39,222 nt of DNA from Clostridium oryzae (GCF_002029235.1 NZ_MZGV01000039.1:1-39222); one strand, 5' to 3'; shown: positions 7,953-16,527, numbered from the stretch's first letter. Notes: a model not told the origin generated them from the sequence alone. Numbers and translations: made by a program.

Positions 7953-9771
7953 TATAAAAAATGTTTTTAAATGGAAAGAGGGAAAAGACAGCTTAGAAAG
8001 AAAATTTTCCTTTGAAGAAGTTAAAAAATATACAGAGGATTCCCTAGAAAGATTAAGAAGATATGAGAGTGATATTTCTGATTTAAGAGAATTTAAAAAA
8101 ATGGAACATAAACGAAGGACTCTGCTAAAAGTTGCACAAAATTGCGGAAAAGGAGATATAGCGGCTAAGGAGTACATGAAGAGATATATTACTGATCTTA
8201 TAACAATAAACTATGGTATAAACGAGAATAATATAGATTTAGTATTGAATTTCAATTCTCCGGAGAATGTAGAGGATAAATTTTACATAATACTTTTTAA
8301 ATATAAGAAAAAATATAGATATGAGGCACTCACAAAATTATTACAGGAATATCGACTAGATGAATTTAGAGAGATTAATGGAGATATGGCATGTACTATT
8401 CTATCTGAAGATATAGAAAAGATATTTCATATAGAAAAGCCGTTGTTAACTTTTGAAGATAAGCTAAATATATTAGTTCAAAAGATATATCAAGAAACTA
8501 AAGGACTTGGAGTGATAGACGAATTAAGGGACATGTTTTCGGATGGGTTAAGCTTAGGAGTATCAGGGGTACCGGCAGATTTCATTGGAAAACTTTCAGA
8601 TATGGAGATAAGACAGAATATAGATACATTAAATGATTATAATAAATCCTATGAAAGTATATGGCTATATTATAATGGTAAAGAAATACATCTTAAGTTT
8701 CTTAGTTTCGGTTCTCAGCATGAATTGGAAAGAGTTTGCAGACTGATCTATAGGTATCACGATGCACCCAGTTTAACAAGGTCTGATGGTTATGGCTTTA
8801 ACTATATGGCAGACCTGTCAAGAGTGGCAGTATTCAGACCACCTTTTGTTGAGGGATGGTGTGCATTTATTAGAAAGTTTGACAGAGACCCGGAGCTTGA
8901 TACGCTGTTTAAGGGTGAAAATTATGATATAGTAAAAGAATTTCTTCACTATCTTGGCAGGGGCAAGCAGAAGGTGGTGATTACAGGACAGCAGGGTACT
9001 GGAAAAACTACGCTTCTCATTGCAATAATAAGAAGGATGTATTCTAATGTTACTCTAAGGGTGTGGGAGGATTATTTCGAAGCTTTTTTAAGGCTTAAGA
9101 TGCCAAATAGGAATATAATGACGATAAGGAAGACTGCTTACATCAAAGGGGAAAAAGGTATTGATGCATTAAAGAAATCAAACGGACAAGTTACGATAAT
9201 CACTGAAGCTGCAGAGGATGAACATATAAAATATATAGTGAAGGTTTCTGAAGTTGCTTCTGAAACTATTCTATACACTCATCATGCTAATAATATTGAT
9301 AGTTTAGTATCATCATTACGAAATGGAGCGGTAAATACTGGAGCGTTTACTAATGAAGATATCGCTGAAGCCGAGGTGCTTAAAACATTAGGATTTGATG
9401 TTCATCTCAAAAAAACTCCTGACGGTAAGAGGTACATTGAAAGGATAACAGAATTTATTATTGAAGATGATGGGAGGGACATGTATGAAGAATTAATAAA
9501 TGTAGAGCAAAGCGGAGATGTTCAGCAGCAAAATAAAATTATGTTCGAAATGATAAAAGAAATATATATTGCTAACAGTAAAACTAGAAAGAGATACAAA
9601 GCTGTCGACATTATCAGGTACGATATGGATAGCGGAAGATATATTGTTGTTAATAAACTCAGCGATAAAAAGAAGAAAGCTATAATGAATAATTTGCTTT
9701 TACAGGATAAAAGTAAATTTAAAGCGTTTATAATCACAATGGAAAACCTTATGGAAACTGAGGTGAACTAA
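7945..9771 (+). CDS. CpaF/TadA-like secretion ATPase (GspE/VirB11 superfamily)
   Basis: A 608-residue hexameric-type secretion ATPase. The ATG at 7945 follows GGGGGG. A TTG at 7930 lies in the ribosome binding site and is rejected. The N-terminal half is family-specific. Walker A is GQQGTGKTT at about residues 350-358, followed by an Asp-box-like VWEDYFEA, the Walker B-type strand QVTIITEAAEDE, and the His-box THHANNIDSLVSSLRNG. These are the motifs of CpaF/TadA ATPases, which drive extension and retraction of Flp pili and are related to VirB11. It is longer than usual CpaF (about 450-500) because of an extended N-terminus and C-terminus. The platform protein follows directly. Confidence 0.9.
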   Translation: MLSIKNVFKWKEGKDSLERKFSFEEVKKYTEDSLERLRRYESDISDLREFKKMEHKRRTLLKVAQNCGKGDIAAKEYMKRYITDLITINYGINENNIDLVLNFNSPENVEDKFYIILFKYKKKYRYEALTKLLQEYRLDEFREINGDMACTILSEDIEKIFHIEKPLLTFEDKLNILVQKIYQETKGLGVIDELRDMFSDGLSLGVSGVPADFIGKLSDMEIRQNIDTLNDYNKSYESIWLYYNGKEIHLKFLSFGSQHELERVCRLIYRYHDAPSLTRSDGYGFNYMADLSRVAVFRPPFVEGWCAFIRKFDRDPELDTLFKGENYDIVKEFLHYLGRGKQKVVITGQQGTGKTTLLIAIIRRMYSNVTLRVWEDYFEAFLRLKMPNRNIMTIRKTAYIKGEKGIDALKKSNGQVTIITEAAEDEHIKYIVKVSEVASETILYTHHANNIDSLVSSLRNGAVNTGAFTNEDIAEAEVLKTLGFDVHLKKTPDGKRYIERITEFIIEDDGRDMYEELINVEQSGDVQQQNKIMFEMIKEIYIANSKTRKRYKAVDIIRYDMDSGRYIVVNKLSDKKKKAIMNNLLLQDKSKFKAFIITMENLMETEVN

Positions 9772-11823
9772 ATGAATAATGTCTATATACTTCTTGTAAT
9801 GGCGTGGGTTTCAGCCATTTCTTTTTTTATTTACTTTTACATCAAAAAGAAAAAAAAGAAATCTGAAAGAGCTGTCAACCTGTTTAACGGGTTGTACAAA
9901 TATATTATTAAGCTGCCGATAATCAACAAGGAAATTATTGAAATAAAGAAGAGGCTTTACGATAACAACCTATGGGATGAAAGAATGCTTAGGTATAAAG
10001 CGTTATTATACTATGCTGCATCGTGGTTTGCGGCAGTATTATGTTTTGCATTCGTTATATTTTATTTCTATGAGGACAAATTTGAGATATTTACTCTATC
10101 CATATTTTGTTATTATGTCAAGATAATCGTACTAGAGCATCTGATTGGAGATGATACCAAGCTGTTAAATGGATTAAATGAATTTAATGAAGATTTGATA
10201 CATGACTATCAGCTTCAAAGGGATATAGATAAATCTGTGGAACAAGCACAGTATGAAAATAGCAGTATGCTGCTTATTAATCATATTGAGAATATGAAGC
10301 CTGCTTTAGATAGTTTGGAGGATCTGGATAACTATTTTAATGAATGCAGTAATGATTATCTCAGGCTTACAGCACTCAACTGCAGTCTTACAAAAGAGTT
10401 CGGTGATACTGCGATAAACGAAGATGAATCATCATTTACAGCAAATATTAAACATTTTAACAGACTTATAAAGATGGAGCTTTTTAAAAGAAGACAACTT
10501 AAATACTGGCTTGGAGGAGCAGCATTATTTTGTATAGTTCCACTTTTAGGCTTTACACCATTTGACAGCTGGGTGAACAAGTTTGCACCATTTTTAAAAT
10601 CTTTTTATTGCAGCAGCTGGGGATTTATTATAAAGCTTTTTCTAACTATGGTAACTCTGGTATTTTTCTATATGATAAGGAATTATAGAAGAGTAGATTA
10701 TAGAGAAATAAGAGAAAAGAAATATTATTGGGAAGATAGGCTTTTAAAAGTAAAGTTTATCAGATTGATTATTGATAGGGTAAAACCAAAGAAAGGCACG
10801 AAAAGATTTTACTATTATAGAAAGCTTATAAATAAGTCTCAAACTCATACCAAATTCGAATGGGTATTTTTACACAGAATTATTATTTCAATATTGGTAT
10901 TTTTCTTTATGTTGACAGTAGCATTTACGATACACAGAATAAATTATCAAAATGATGTTACAGATTACCCTACAATATTTGGCAATGATGTCATAACCGT
11001 AAACGGTCAGCAGTTAGATGCAGGTAAATTAATAAAAGATACAAGTCTTAAGCTGAAGAATGTTCGATATGCAAGGATTAATGCCATAAAGCAGAGTCTT
11101 ATTGCTGATGGATTACAGGATAAGGTTGAAATAAACAAGCTGTCAGCAAACATTAATACTAAAATAGACAAGCTAAACAATGAGTACATTAAATGGTACG
11201 AGATTTTAGCTTGTTTTTTAATTGCGGTAGTAAGCTCCTGGATACCTATATGGTACCTGAAGTTAAAGGTAAAATCGAATAGCTATAATATGCAGTCTGA
11301 GCTTATGACCTTCGAGACGATTATTATGGTACTTATGAACTTTGAAGATAGTACTATAGATAAGATATTAATACATATGAGTAGATTTGCCCATATATTT
11401 AAGAATCCTATAGATGATGCTATTTTCAATCTGCAGAAAGGAACAGATGAAGCATTAGGAAATGTAATTACTGGTTATAGGCCGCGTACTAATGAGGAGG
11501 AAGCACTAACTGAACTTATGGAAAAGGTAGACTACAAACCCTTCAAGAACCTCATCAAAAATTTGATGAAGGTAGAGGACATTAAGGTAGCTCAGGCTTT
11601 TTCAAATTTGAGTTCCTATAGAAATGAATATGCTAAGGAACGTGAGGAAGAGAATAAAAAGGTGGTAGCTAAGAGGGTGAGCAGGGGAAGAATGCTGTCA
11701 TTAATCCCGTATTTCTTAGTAGTGTTTCTTTATGTTATTGCACCTATGATGATTGTTACCAATAATTCTTATGACAAGTTTAATGACGATATTGCTAATG
11801 AACTGATAAATAGTCAGTCTTAA
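9772..11823 (+). CDS. TadB/TadC-like inner-membrane platform protein, probably a fused pair
   Basis: A 683-residue membrane protein that starts on the base after the stop of the CpaF-like gene. It has a first group of membrane helices (about residues 3-22, 82-112, 243-262, 280-300) and a second group (about 365-385, 478-497, 640-662), each with a long cytoplasmic helical region between. The C-terminal half looks like a T2SSF/TadC domain (MTFETIIMVLMNFEDSTIDKIL..., ending SLIPYFLVVFLYVIAPMM). TadB and TadC are normally two proteins of about 300 residues placed after TadA. The double length suggests a fusion. It would transmit CpaF movement to the pilus. The exact subfamily is inferred from topology and position. 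Confidence 0.7.
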   Translation: MNNVYILLVMAWVSAISFFIYFYIKKKKKKSERAVNLFNGLYKYIIKLPIINKEIIEIKKRLYDNNLWDERMLRYKALLYYAASWFAAVLCFAFVIFYFYEDKFEIFTLSIFCYYVKIIVLEHLIGDDTKLLNGLNEFNEDLIHDYQLQRDIDKSVEQAQYENSSMLLINHIENMKPALDSLEDLDNYFNECSNDYLRLTALNCSLTKEFGDTAINEDESSFTANIKHFNRLIKMELFKRRQLKYWLGGAALFCIVPLLGFTPFDSWVNKFAPFLKSFYCSSWGFIIKLFLTMVTLVFFYMIRNYRRVDYREIREKKYYWEDRLLKVKFIRLIIDRVKPKKGTKRFYYYRKLINKSQTHTKFEWVFLHRIIISILVFFFMLTVAFTIHRINYQNDVTDYPTIFGNDVITVNGQQLDAGKLIKDTSLKLKNVRYARINAIKQSLIADGLQDKVEINKLSANINTKIDKLNNEYIKWYEILACFLIAVVSSWIPIWYLKLKVKSNSYNMQSELMTFETIIMVLMNFEDSTIDKILIHMSRFAHIFKNPIDDAIFNLQKGTDEALGNVITGYRPRTNEEEALTELMEKVDYKPFKNLIKNLMKVEDIKVAQAFSNLSSYRNEYAKEREEENKKVVAKRVSRGRMLSLIPYFLVVFLYVIAPMMIVTNNSYDKFNDDIANELINSQS

Positions 11824-11843
11824 TTAAAAGGAGATGTATAATT

Positions 11844-12257
11844 ATGGATGAAACAAGTAATAAAGGAATGTATATAGCATTTGGAACTATTTTAGCATTG
11901 GTGGTCATAACCTTTGCAATCACGATTTTCAATAAAAACAAGCCGCTTCAGAAGACAGCCTTATCAACCCAGGATACAATGATTCAAAGTATTAATTCTA
12001 GCAGTTTCAGCAGTTATGATAATCAGATAGTTACTGGTGATTTGGTTATTACAGCTATTAATACTAAAGCATCAGATGATTTAAAGGTTTTAGTTAAAAC
12101 TAATTCTAACCCTGCCGGGAAGGTATATACGTCATCAGCTTATAATATAAGTGATATTTCAGATTCAAATTACATTGAACCCACAGCATCATTTAAGGCA
12201 ACACTAGGAAAGACGAGTAATGGTACTGTGAATTTGATAACTTTTGTACAGCAATAG
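11844..12257 (+). CDS. small pilin-like protein with one N-terminal helix
   Basis: A 137-residue protein. A short polar leader (MDETSNKG) precedes one hydrophobic helix (MYIAFGTILALVVITFAITIF, residues 9-29) and then a Ser/Thr/Asn-rich soluble domain. This is the shape of a pilin or pseudopilin, but there is no classical type IV prepilin cleavage site with Glu at +5. Its position right after the platform protein and the hairpin right after its stop resemble a major pilin gene. AAAAGGAG precedes the ATG. The function is inferred only, and I know no named family for it. Confidence 0.55.
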   Translation: MDETSNKGMYIAFGTILALVVITFAITIFNKNKPLQKTALSTQDTMIQSINSSSFSSYDNQIVTGDLVITAINTKASDDLKVLVKTNSNPAGKVYTSSAYNISDISDSNYIEPTASFKATLGKTSNGTVNLITFVQQ

Positions 12258-12309
12258 GTGACAGAACTTTACAATTAACAATTTATTATCTAAGTAGAGT
12301 GAGCAGAAT

Positions 12310-12332
12310 AAGGAGCCTCAGTGCTCCTTTTA
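12310..12332 (+). terminator. attenuator-type hairpin after the pilin-like gene
   Basis: AAGGAGC (12310-12316) pairs with GCTCCTT (12323-12329) over a six-base loop and is followed by more T. It lies between the pilin-like gene and the hydrolase gene, whose own GAGGTG site starts at 12335. Partial termination would raise pilin-like mRNA above downstream mRNA, as proposed for the hairpin at 1047. Confidence 0.6.
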
Positions 12333-12344
12333 ATGAGGTGTATA

Positions 12345-12998
12345 ATGAAAAAAATATTTATGTTCTTAGCTGTTGCAGTTATTGGCTGTTCAGCTCTTTT
12401 TATTTGCAATGGTAAGAAGACTGGCTTGAATAACCAAAGCAAAAATAAAGAATTTAACGTGCTGCTTCATAAACCTAAAATAGACGAAGGTAAGTGTGAG
12501 TATATAGTACTAAATGATTTCCAAAATAATACTTATAAGAAATCAGAAAGTAAAGACTTTATTTCTGGGTTGGCTAAAAGCAGAAGTAATCCCTACAATG
12601 ATAAAAATTATATTCATAGCTATCCTTCTAATATTCAATCTAGTTATAGTAAATCAGATCTATTACTGATGGCAAAACTCATAAAAAGCGAAGCAGAGAA
12701 TCAATCCTATATAGGCAAAATTGCTGTAGCAAGTGTTGTTATGAATAGATGCAGGTTTAACGGTAAGACAATTAGCCAAACAATATATGCACCAGGACAG
12801 TTTGATGGAGTTGATACCTGTCAATTTAACGAAGTACCTTCGGCAGAGGATTTTAGTGCAGCAAGGGAGGTTTTAAAAGGTATAAATGTAGTTCCAGAGG
12901 CCTACTACTACGCAAATTTAAAACTGTGTGATCCTGGTTTTGCAAAAAATGCAAAGTTTAATGTAAGAATAGGTGATCATTGGTTTTTCAAAAGATAG
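12345..12998 (+). CDS. SleB/CwlJ-type cell wall hydrolase (Hydrolase_2), probable lipoprotein
   Basis: A 217-residue secreted protein. The ATG at 12345 follows GAGGTG, and a GTG at 12321 lies in the hairpin and is rejected. The N-terminus has a signal peptide with a lipobox-like VIGC at residues 14-17. After a linker the Hydrolase_2 domain (about 105-217) starts LLLMAKLIKSEAENQSYIGK, with VASVVMNRC, GQFDGV and a C-terminal IGDHWFF. Such enzymes open peptidoglycan (SleB in spore germination). Inside this array it more likely makes room in the wall for the secretion apparatus, a role shared with the hydrolase at 20430. The N-terminal Glu of SEAE is the likely catalytic residue. Confidence 0.85.
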   Translation: MKKIFMFLAVAVIGCSALFICNGKKTGLNNQSKNKEFNVLLHKPKIDEGKCEYIVLNDFQNNTYKKSESKDFISGLAKSRSNPYNDKNYIHSYPSNIQSSYSKSDLLLMAKLIKSEAENQSYIGKIAVASVVMNRCRFNGKTISQTIYAPGQFDGVDTCQFNEVPSAEDFSAAREVLKGINVVPEAYYYANLKLCDPGFAKNAKFNVRIGDHWFFKR

Positions 12999-13023
12999 TT
13001 TATTATGAAAGGAAGATGCATAC

Positions 13024-13524
13024 ATGGAAGATGGTCTGATGGCAATAATTTTGACTCTGCTGCTTCTGTTCTGTTTCATATCAGGACCAATCTATAGCTC
13101 CTTTAATGAAGAAGATATCTATATAAACAATTATGTTAAAGTCGCAGCTAATAATTTCCAAAATCAAGTTAGAAAAGATGGATATGTAGATGAGGAAAGT
13201 TATTATAAACTTTTAAATCAGCTTAATGCAACTAAAAGAATATATAGAATCAAACTTGTTCACACAAGCAAACTTATATATCCAAAAGGCAGCGATAATG
13301 TTCAGAACAAATATATAGAGCATAGCAGCAAGGAGATATTTGGCATCATATTTAGGAACCAAAAGTATATGATGAGATACGGTGACGATTTTTCAGTGAA
13401 AATAACTGAGCTACAGGAAGAACCAAGCAGGATGCTCCAGAGCAGCTTATATTCATTAAATGGTGGATATAATAAGTACCTTTCTTTTAAATATGGAGGA
13501 ATGGTAGAGAATGAAGGTGTTTAG
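13024..13524 (+). CDS. small membrane-anchored protein of unknown function (pseudopilin-like)
   Basis: A 166-residue protein with one hydrophobic helix at residues 6-24 and an otherwise soluble, charged remainder. I do not recognise the family. Size, single N-terminal helix and placement next to the pilus genes would fit a TadE/TadF-type minor pseudopilin, but no diagnostic motif is visible. AAAGGAAG lies before the ATG. Its end overlaps the next gene by 14 bases, so the two are translationally coupled and probably act together. Confidence 0.6.
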   Translation: MEDGLMAIILTLLLLFCFISGPIYSSFNEEDIYINNYVKVAANNFQNQVRKDGYVDEESYYKLLNQLNATKRIYRIKLVHTSKLIYPKGSDNVQNKYIEHSSKEIFGIIFRNQKYMMRYGDDFSVKITELQEEPSRMLQSSLYSLNGGYNKYLSFKYGGMVENEGV

Positions 13525-14476
13525 TTTAGTGTTTTCTGTGATGTTTGCTTTATTACTTTTACTGCCTAGTAAACTGAATCAAAACATAATGGTTAAGGCT
13601 GAAAATGCGAAAAATGAATACCATGAAGCTATAAGCAGCTCCTGTGAAGATGCAGCAAAAGCGCTTTTAGTTTTTAATGATGGATATTCTACAGAGCTTG
13701 GAGCAGAGGGGAAAAAAGAGAATTTTAAAAGGGTGGATTTGAATTTAAAGGAAGGACTAAATAGATTTTATAGAAGTTTATATATAAATCTTGATATTGA
13801 AAAAGACTATGCACAGCAGCAGGCTTTACGCTCACAAATTCCAATAATTGTCGCAGTAGGCTATGATGGATATTATATTCATAGCTGGCAGGAGACAAAG
13901 AAAGAAAATAAATATAATGTAATCAATGTTTGGTCAAATAAAAAGAAATATTCAATATTTGATGATAAATTAGATATAAAAATATCTTACACATTAGATG
14001 ATTATGTGTATATAGAGGACTATAGACGCAATGAAAAGCTGCAAGGTGATAGAAGAAACTTTGCGGATACTTATCCTAAATACTTTAGTGATATTAATTT
14101 CGGCAAAGTTAAGAACCAGGTTATAAATCAGCTGCTGCAAAAGGATTTAGAATATTACACTTATTATTGCAATAGAACTGCAAAGAGAAATGGTTGGAAA
14201 CTCAAGTTTGAAGTGCCTTATTGGGACAGCAGATCGGTAGATACAGTAGCATTTGTAGCTTTTTTTCAAGGAAGAATCTTCAGAGCTATGGATAGCTATG
14301 ACTCCTATGGTTTTGGTAGTGCCAAAATTGTTGAGCGAAAACAGCTTTATGGATATGAAAGAGCCGGTAATAAGTATTATTCGGAGCATAAGGCTGGAAA
14401 TGGGCTTACTAATTTTTTTAACGAATATGAAGCGGCTGAGAATGGATATTCTCCAGACCCTCAATATTATAGATAA
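13511..14476 (+). CDS. membrane-anchored protein of unknown function
   Basis: A 321-residue protein with an N-terminal hydrophobic segment (residues 3-19) and a soluble domain rich in Tyr, Lys and Asp. A stretch around residue 110 (IPIIVAVGYDGYYIHSW) is the only other hydrophobic part. I recognise no family. GGAGGA lies 11 bases before the ATG, inside the previous gene. It is the last gene before the intergenic element at 14515, so it closes the first block of the secretion array. It may be a minor pseudopilin-like or assembly component. Confidence 0.6.
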   Translation: MKVFSLVFSVMFALLLLLPSKLNQNIMVKAENAKNEYHEAISSSCEDAAKALLVFNDGYSTELGAEGKKENFKRVDLNLKEGLNRFYRSLYINLDIEKDYAQQQALRSQIPIIVAVGYDGYYIHSWQETKKENKYNVINVWSNKKKYSIFDDKLDIKISYTLDDYVYIEDYRRNEKLQGDRRNFADTYPKYFSDINFGKVKNQVINQLLQKDLEYYTYYCNRTAKRNGWKLKFEVPYWDSRSVDTVAFVAFFQGRIFRAMDSYDSYGFGSAKIVERKQLYGYERAGNKYYSEHKAGNGLTNFFNEYEAAENGYSPDPQYYR

Positions 14477-14514
14477 AAGATGATAATCTATATAAGACAA
14501 ATAAAATTATTTTT

Positions 14515-14678
14515 AAGCTTGTTTCTTATGCAAAAAGTTCTTATATAAATAATGTAATCATCAACTACGCTTCATATGAAGAAACATTTTGAATTGGCAG
14601 TTTTGCCGACATTAAAAATTAAATCAAAAATTATAAAAATATCAAAACTATCATTGGTCAACTAAATGGTAGTTTTTT
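14515..14678 (+). repeat. intergenic element copy A with terminator (candidate structured RNA)
   Basis: This fills most of the 275-base gap after 14476. It shares with 26881-27132 an 18-base identity (CTTATATAAATAATGTAA, 14540-14557 here), then AAGAAACATT at almost the same distance, then a small hairpin (GGCA/TGCC, 14596-14607) before ACATT, then AAAACTATCA. It ends in a terminator: ACTATCATT pairs with AATGGTAGT, followed by seven T (to about 14677). Both copies come after the last gene of a secretion-gene block. I read it as a transcribed, structured 3' or 5' element. No known RNA class is recognised. Confidence 0.6.
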
Positions 14679-14693
14679 TATTCTGAAATTTAG

Positions 14694-14735
14694 AAAGGAG
14701 GTAAAAAAGTAGTGCAGTTGGTGAAATATTTATAA
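14694..14735 (+). other. strong orphan Shine-Dalgarno with a seven-codon reading frame
   Basis: A near-perfect AAAGGAGGT (14694-14702) stands 10 bases before a GTG at 14712 that opens a seven-codon frame (MQLVKYL) ending at 14735. The next gene has its own AAAGGAG site. This may be a leader peptide or the remains of an earlier gene start. Confidence 0.35.
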
Positions 14736-14751
14736 TAAAGGAGTAAGAAAC

Positions 14752-15261
14752 ATGAGTCAAAAAGAATTAGAAACCTATTTAAAATTGGAGGAAATACTTA
14801 AGAGTCTATCTAAATACCAAAACAAAAGTGTACATCCCAAAGAAATATATAGTGAAGAAGTGATTAGCAAGAAAAAGAAGTTAAACAAACTATTGAATGA
14901 CGCTAAGGATGCAGCTTTTGAAATAATGCAGGAATCTAGAAAATTAGTGGATTCATACACTATATATTATGATGATTTTGAGAGGGTACTTTTAGCTATG
15001 GAGAATTTACTGACGTATCTTAGCAAAAAAATAGGCGATAATGATATTATGGAAGAAGTTAGAAATATGGAAAGGAAACTGTACGATCCTTTGGTAAAGC
15101 AGCAGGGCATAGAGGAAGGAATAGTGCAAGGAAAGAAAATGGTATTGGATAGTGTACACGAAAAACTTCTGAAATATGGTATGAGTGCTGAACAGATCGC
15201 TGATATTATAGCGGAAGAAAAAGAGAAAACTGGCAACATAGAAAATAATATTCAAGGCTAA
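14752..15261 (+). CDS. nuclease-less Rpn/PD-(D/E)XK-family paralogue
   Basis: A 169-residue helical, charged protein. Its first 20 residues (LKLEEILKSL) match the start of the 316-residue protein at 15419 (IKLDEILKSL), and from about residue 45 it follows the C-terminal half of that protein (KLLNDAKDAAFEI, LVDS..IYYDDFERVL, ENLLTYL, KLYDPLV). The PD-(D/E)XK nuclease core of about 175 residues is missing. The frame is clean and AAAGGAG precedes the ATG, so it is probably expressed. It could be a decayed copy, or a partner that binds and restrains the full-length nuclease, as the short RpnS forms do for RpnL in E. coli. A terminator follows. Confidence 0.75.
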   Translation: MSQKELETYLKLEEILKSLSKYQNKSVHPKEIYSEEVISKKKKLNKLLNDAKDAAFEIMQESRKLVDSYTIYYDDFERVLLAMENLLTYLSKKIGDNDIMEEVRNMERKLYDPLVKQQGIEEGIVQGKKMVLDSVHEKLLKYGMSAEQIADIIAEEKEKTGNIENNIQG

Positions 15262-15269
15262 AACATAGA

Positions 15270-15303
15270 GGCTATGTATTCAATAAGGGTACATAGCCCT
15301 TTT
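15270..15303 (+). terminator. intrinsic terminator after the nuclease-less paralogue
   Basis: GGCTATGTA (15270-15278) pairs perfectly with TACATAGCC (15290-15298), followed by CTTTT. It separates the short paralogue from the full-length nuclease gene, which then has its own promoter. Confidence 0.8.
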
Positions 15304-15364
15304 ACTTCGAAATAGTAAATGTATTTATCATAAAATATCAGTCCTATAAAATATAGTGAGAATG

Positions 15365-15393
15365 TTAAATGGACTAGTTAAATATGATATAAT
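15365..15393 (+). promoter_or_regulatory. promoter of the Rpn-family gene
   Basis: A perfect TATAAT (15388-15393) has a weak TTAAAT 17 bases upstream (15365-15370). The start codon lies 26 bases downstream of the -10 box, with AAGGAG between. Confidence 0.55.
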
Positions 15394-15418
15394 TTAATTG
15401 AAATAAGGAGAATAAACA

Positions 15419-16369
15419 ATGGACAATAAATGGAGAAATGAACACATTAAATTGGATGAAATATTAAAATCCTTATTTACGTCTTCAAACAAAGTGATGC
15501 TTGATTTTATAAATAATGCTTTCAATGAAGAGTACACATACGATACGGAACTTGTATTTGAAAATAACGAATTTCCTACCTGTGGATTTGATATGATAAG
15601 AGCGGACATGATAATAAAGGTACTTGGAAAAAAACAAGTTGTATATCATGTAGAGTTTCAAACAAAGAAAGATGCAGATATGGCTATAAGAATGTTTGAG
15701 TATGGATTTCACAAAGCAAAAAAAGAGGCTGAGCATCAAAAAAATACGGAAGAGTTATATTTTCCTAAGCAGTTGGTAATATATATAGAAGAAAATAATA
15801 GCATAGAAGATGAGTTGAATCTACTTGTAGTATTTCCAGATGGTACAGAGGCTGACTATAATGTCCCGGTGATTAAGAATTGGGAATATGATGCTAGAAA
15901 GCTGATTGAAAACAAATTGTATGTGTTATTGCCGCTGCAAATACTTAAATATAGAAAGAAGCTTGAGATTATAAAAAGCGGTAACAGTGCAGACAAGAAG
16001 GAACAGCTTAGAGAGCTGCTTAATGAAGCTAAGAAAACAGCTTTTGTAGTAGCAAAGGAAGCAGGAAGGCTTGTAGATACTAATAAATTATATGATAGTG
16101 ATTTTGACAAGTTGCTTTCATCTGTTGAAAATTTAATGGAGTATTTAAATAGAAAATATTTAAATGATGAAAATGTAAGGAATGAGGTGAGAAAGATGGT
16201 AAAAACCCTGTACGATCCACTGGTTGAAAAAAGGGCTCTGGAAAGAAAAGCAGTAGAGATAGCTAAAAACCTGTTAGATATGGGGATGGAAACCGAAAAC
16301 ATTGCTAAAGCTACAGGACTTGATTTGAAAAAAATCATCGAAATAAAGAAATGTATTGATAGCAAATAA
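15419..16369 (+). CDS. Rpn family PD-(D/E)XK nuclease / putative transposase
   Basis: A 316-residue protein. The N-terminal domain holds the Rpn-type nuclease core: the first acidic residue in the ADMIIKVLG strand (about residues 63-71) and VEFQTKKD (about 79-86), an E-x-Q variant of the ExK motif. The C-terminal half is helical and charged (ELLNEAKKTAFVVAKEAG, KTLYDPLVE, ending in a small helical domain). Rpn proteins were named for recombination-promoting nuclease activity, and some act in toxic phage defence. No terminal inverted repeats flank the gene, so a simple insertion sequence is unlikely. It has its own promoter and a terminator at 16432. Confidence 0.85.
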   Translation: MDNKWRNEHIKLDEILKSLFTSSNKVMLDFINNAFNEEYTYDTELVFENNEFPTCGFDMIRADMIIKVLGKKQVVYHVEFQTKKDADMAIRMFEYGFHKAKKEAEHQKNTEELYFPKQLVIYIEENNSIEDELNLLVVFPDGTEADYNVPVIKNWEYDARKLIENKLYVLLPLQILKYRKKLEIIKSGNSADKKEQLRELLNEAKKTAFVVAKEAGRLVDTNKLYDSDFDKLLSSVENLMEYLNRKYLNDENVRNEVRKMVKTLYDPLVEKRALERKAVEIAKNLLDMGMETENIAKATGLDLKKIIEIKKCIDSK

Positions 16370-16431
16370 AAATAGATATGATGGTGTAAACCGGCATTTC
16401 TAAAATAGTGATTTAAATAATGTCTATGTCT

Positions 16432-16475
16432 AAACTACCATTTGTCAGTGTATAACTGAAAGCTGGTAGTTTTTT
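16432..16475 (+). terminator. terminator with arms like those of the intergenic elements
   Basis: AAACTACC (16432-16439) pairs with GGTAGTTT (16465-16472) and is followed by T. An inner CAGT/ACTG stem sits in the loop. The outer arms (AAACTAyCA, TGrTAGTTTTTT) match those at 14644-14677 and 27008-27132. Apart from this, the 16370-16588 gap holds only a possible ACCGGCATTT stretch and the promoter at 16528. Confidence 0.75.
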
Positions 16476-16527
16476 GTTTTGACTCATATTGGAAAATTAT
16501 ATATAATTATCTAGTAAAGTCATTATT

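Noticed and set aside
15856..16365. 169-codon open frame on the minus strand opposite the Rpn-family gene
   Set aside because: It is a shadow of a Lys/Glu-rich coding strand, with no start signal and a composition (Ser/Phe/Leu) typical of antisense frames.
14752..16369. An insertion sequence carrying the Rpn-family 'transposase'
   Set aside because: No terminal inverted repeats or target duplications are visible around the two genes, and each has its own ordinary promoter or terminator.
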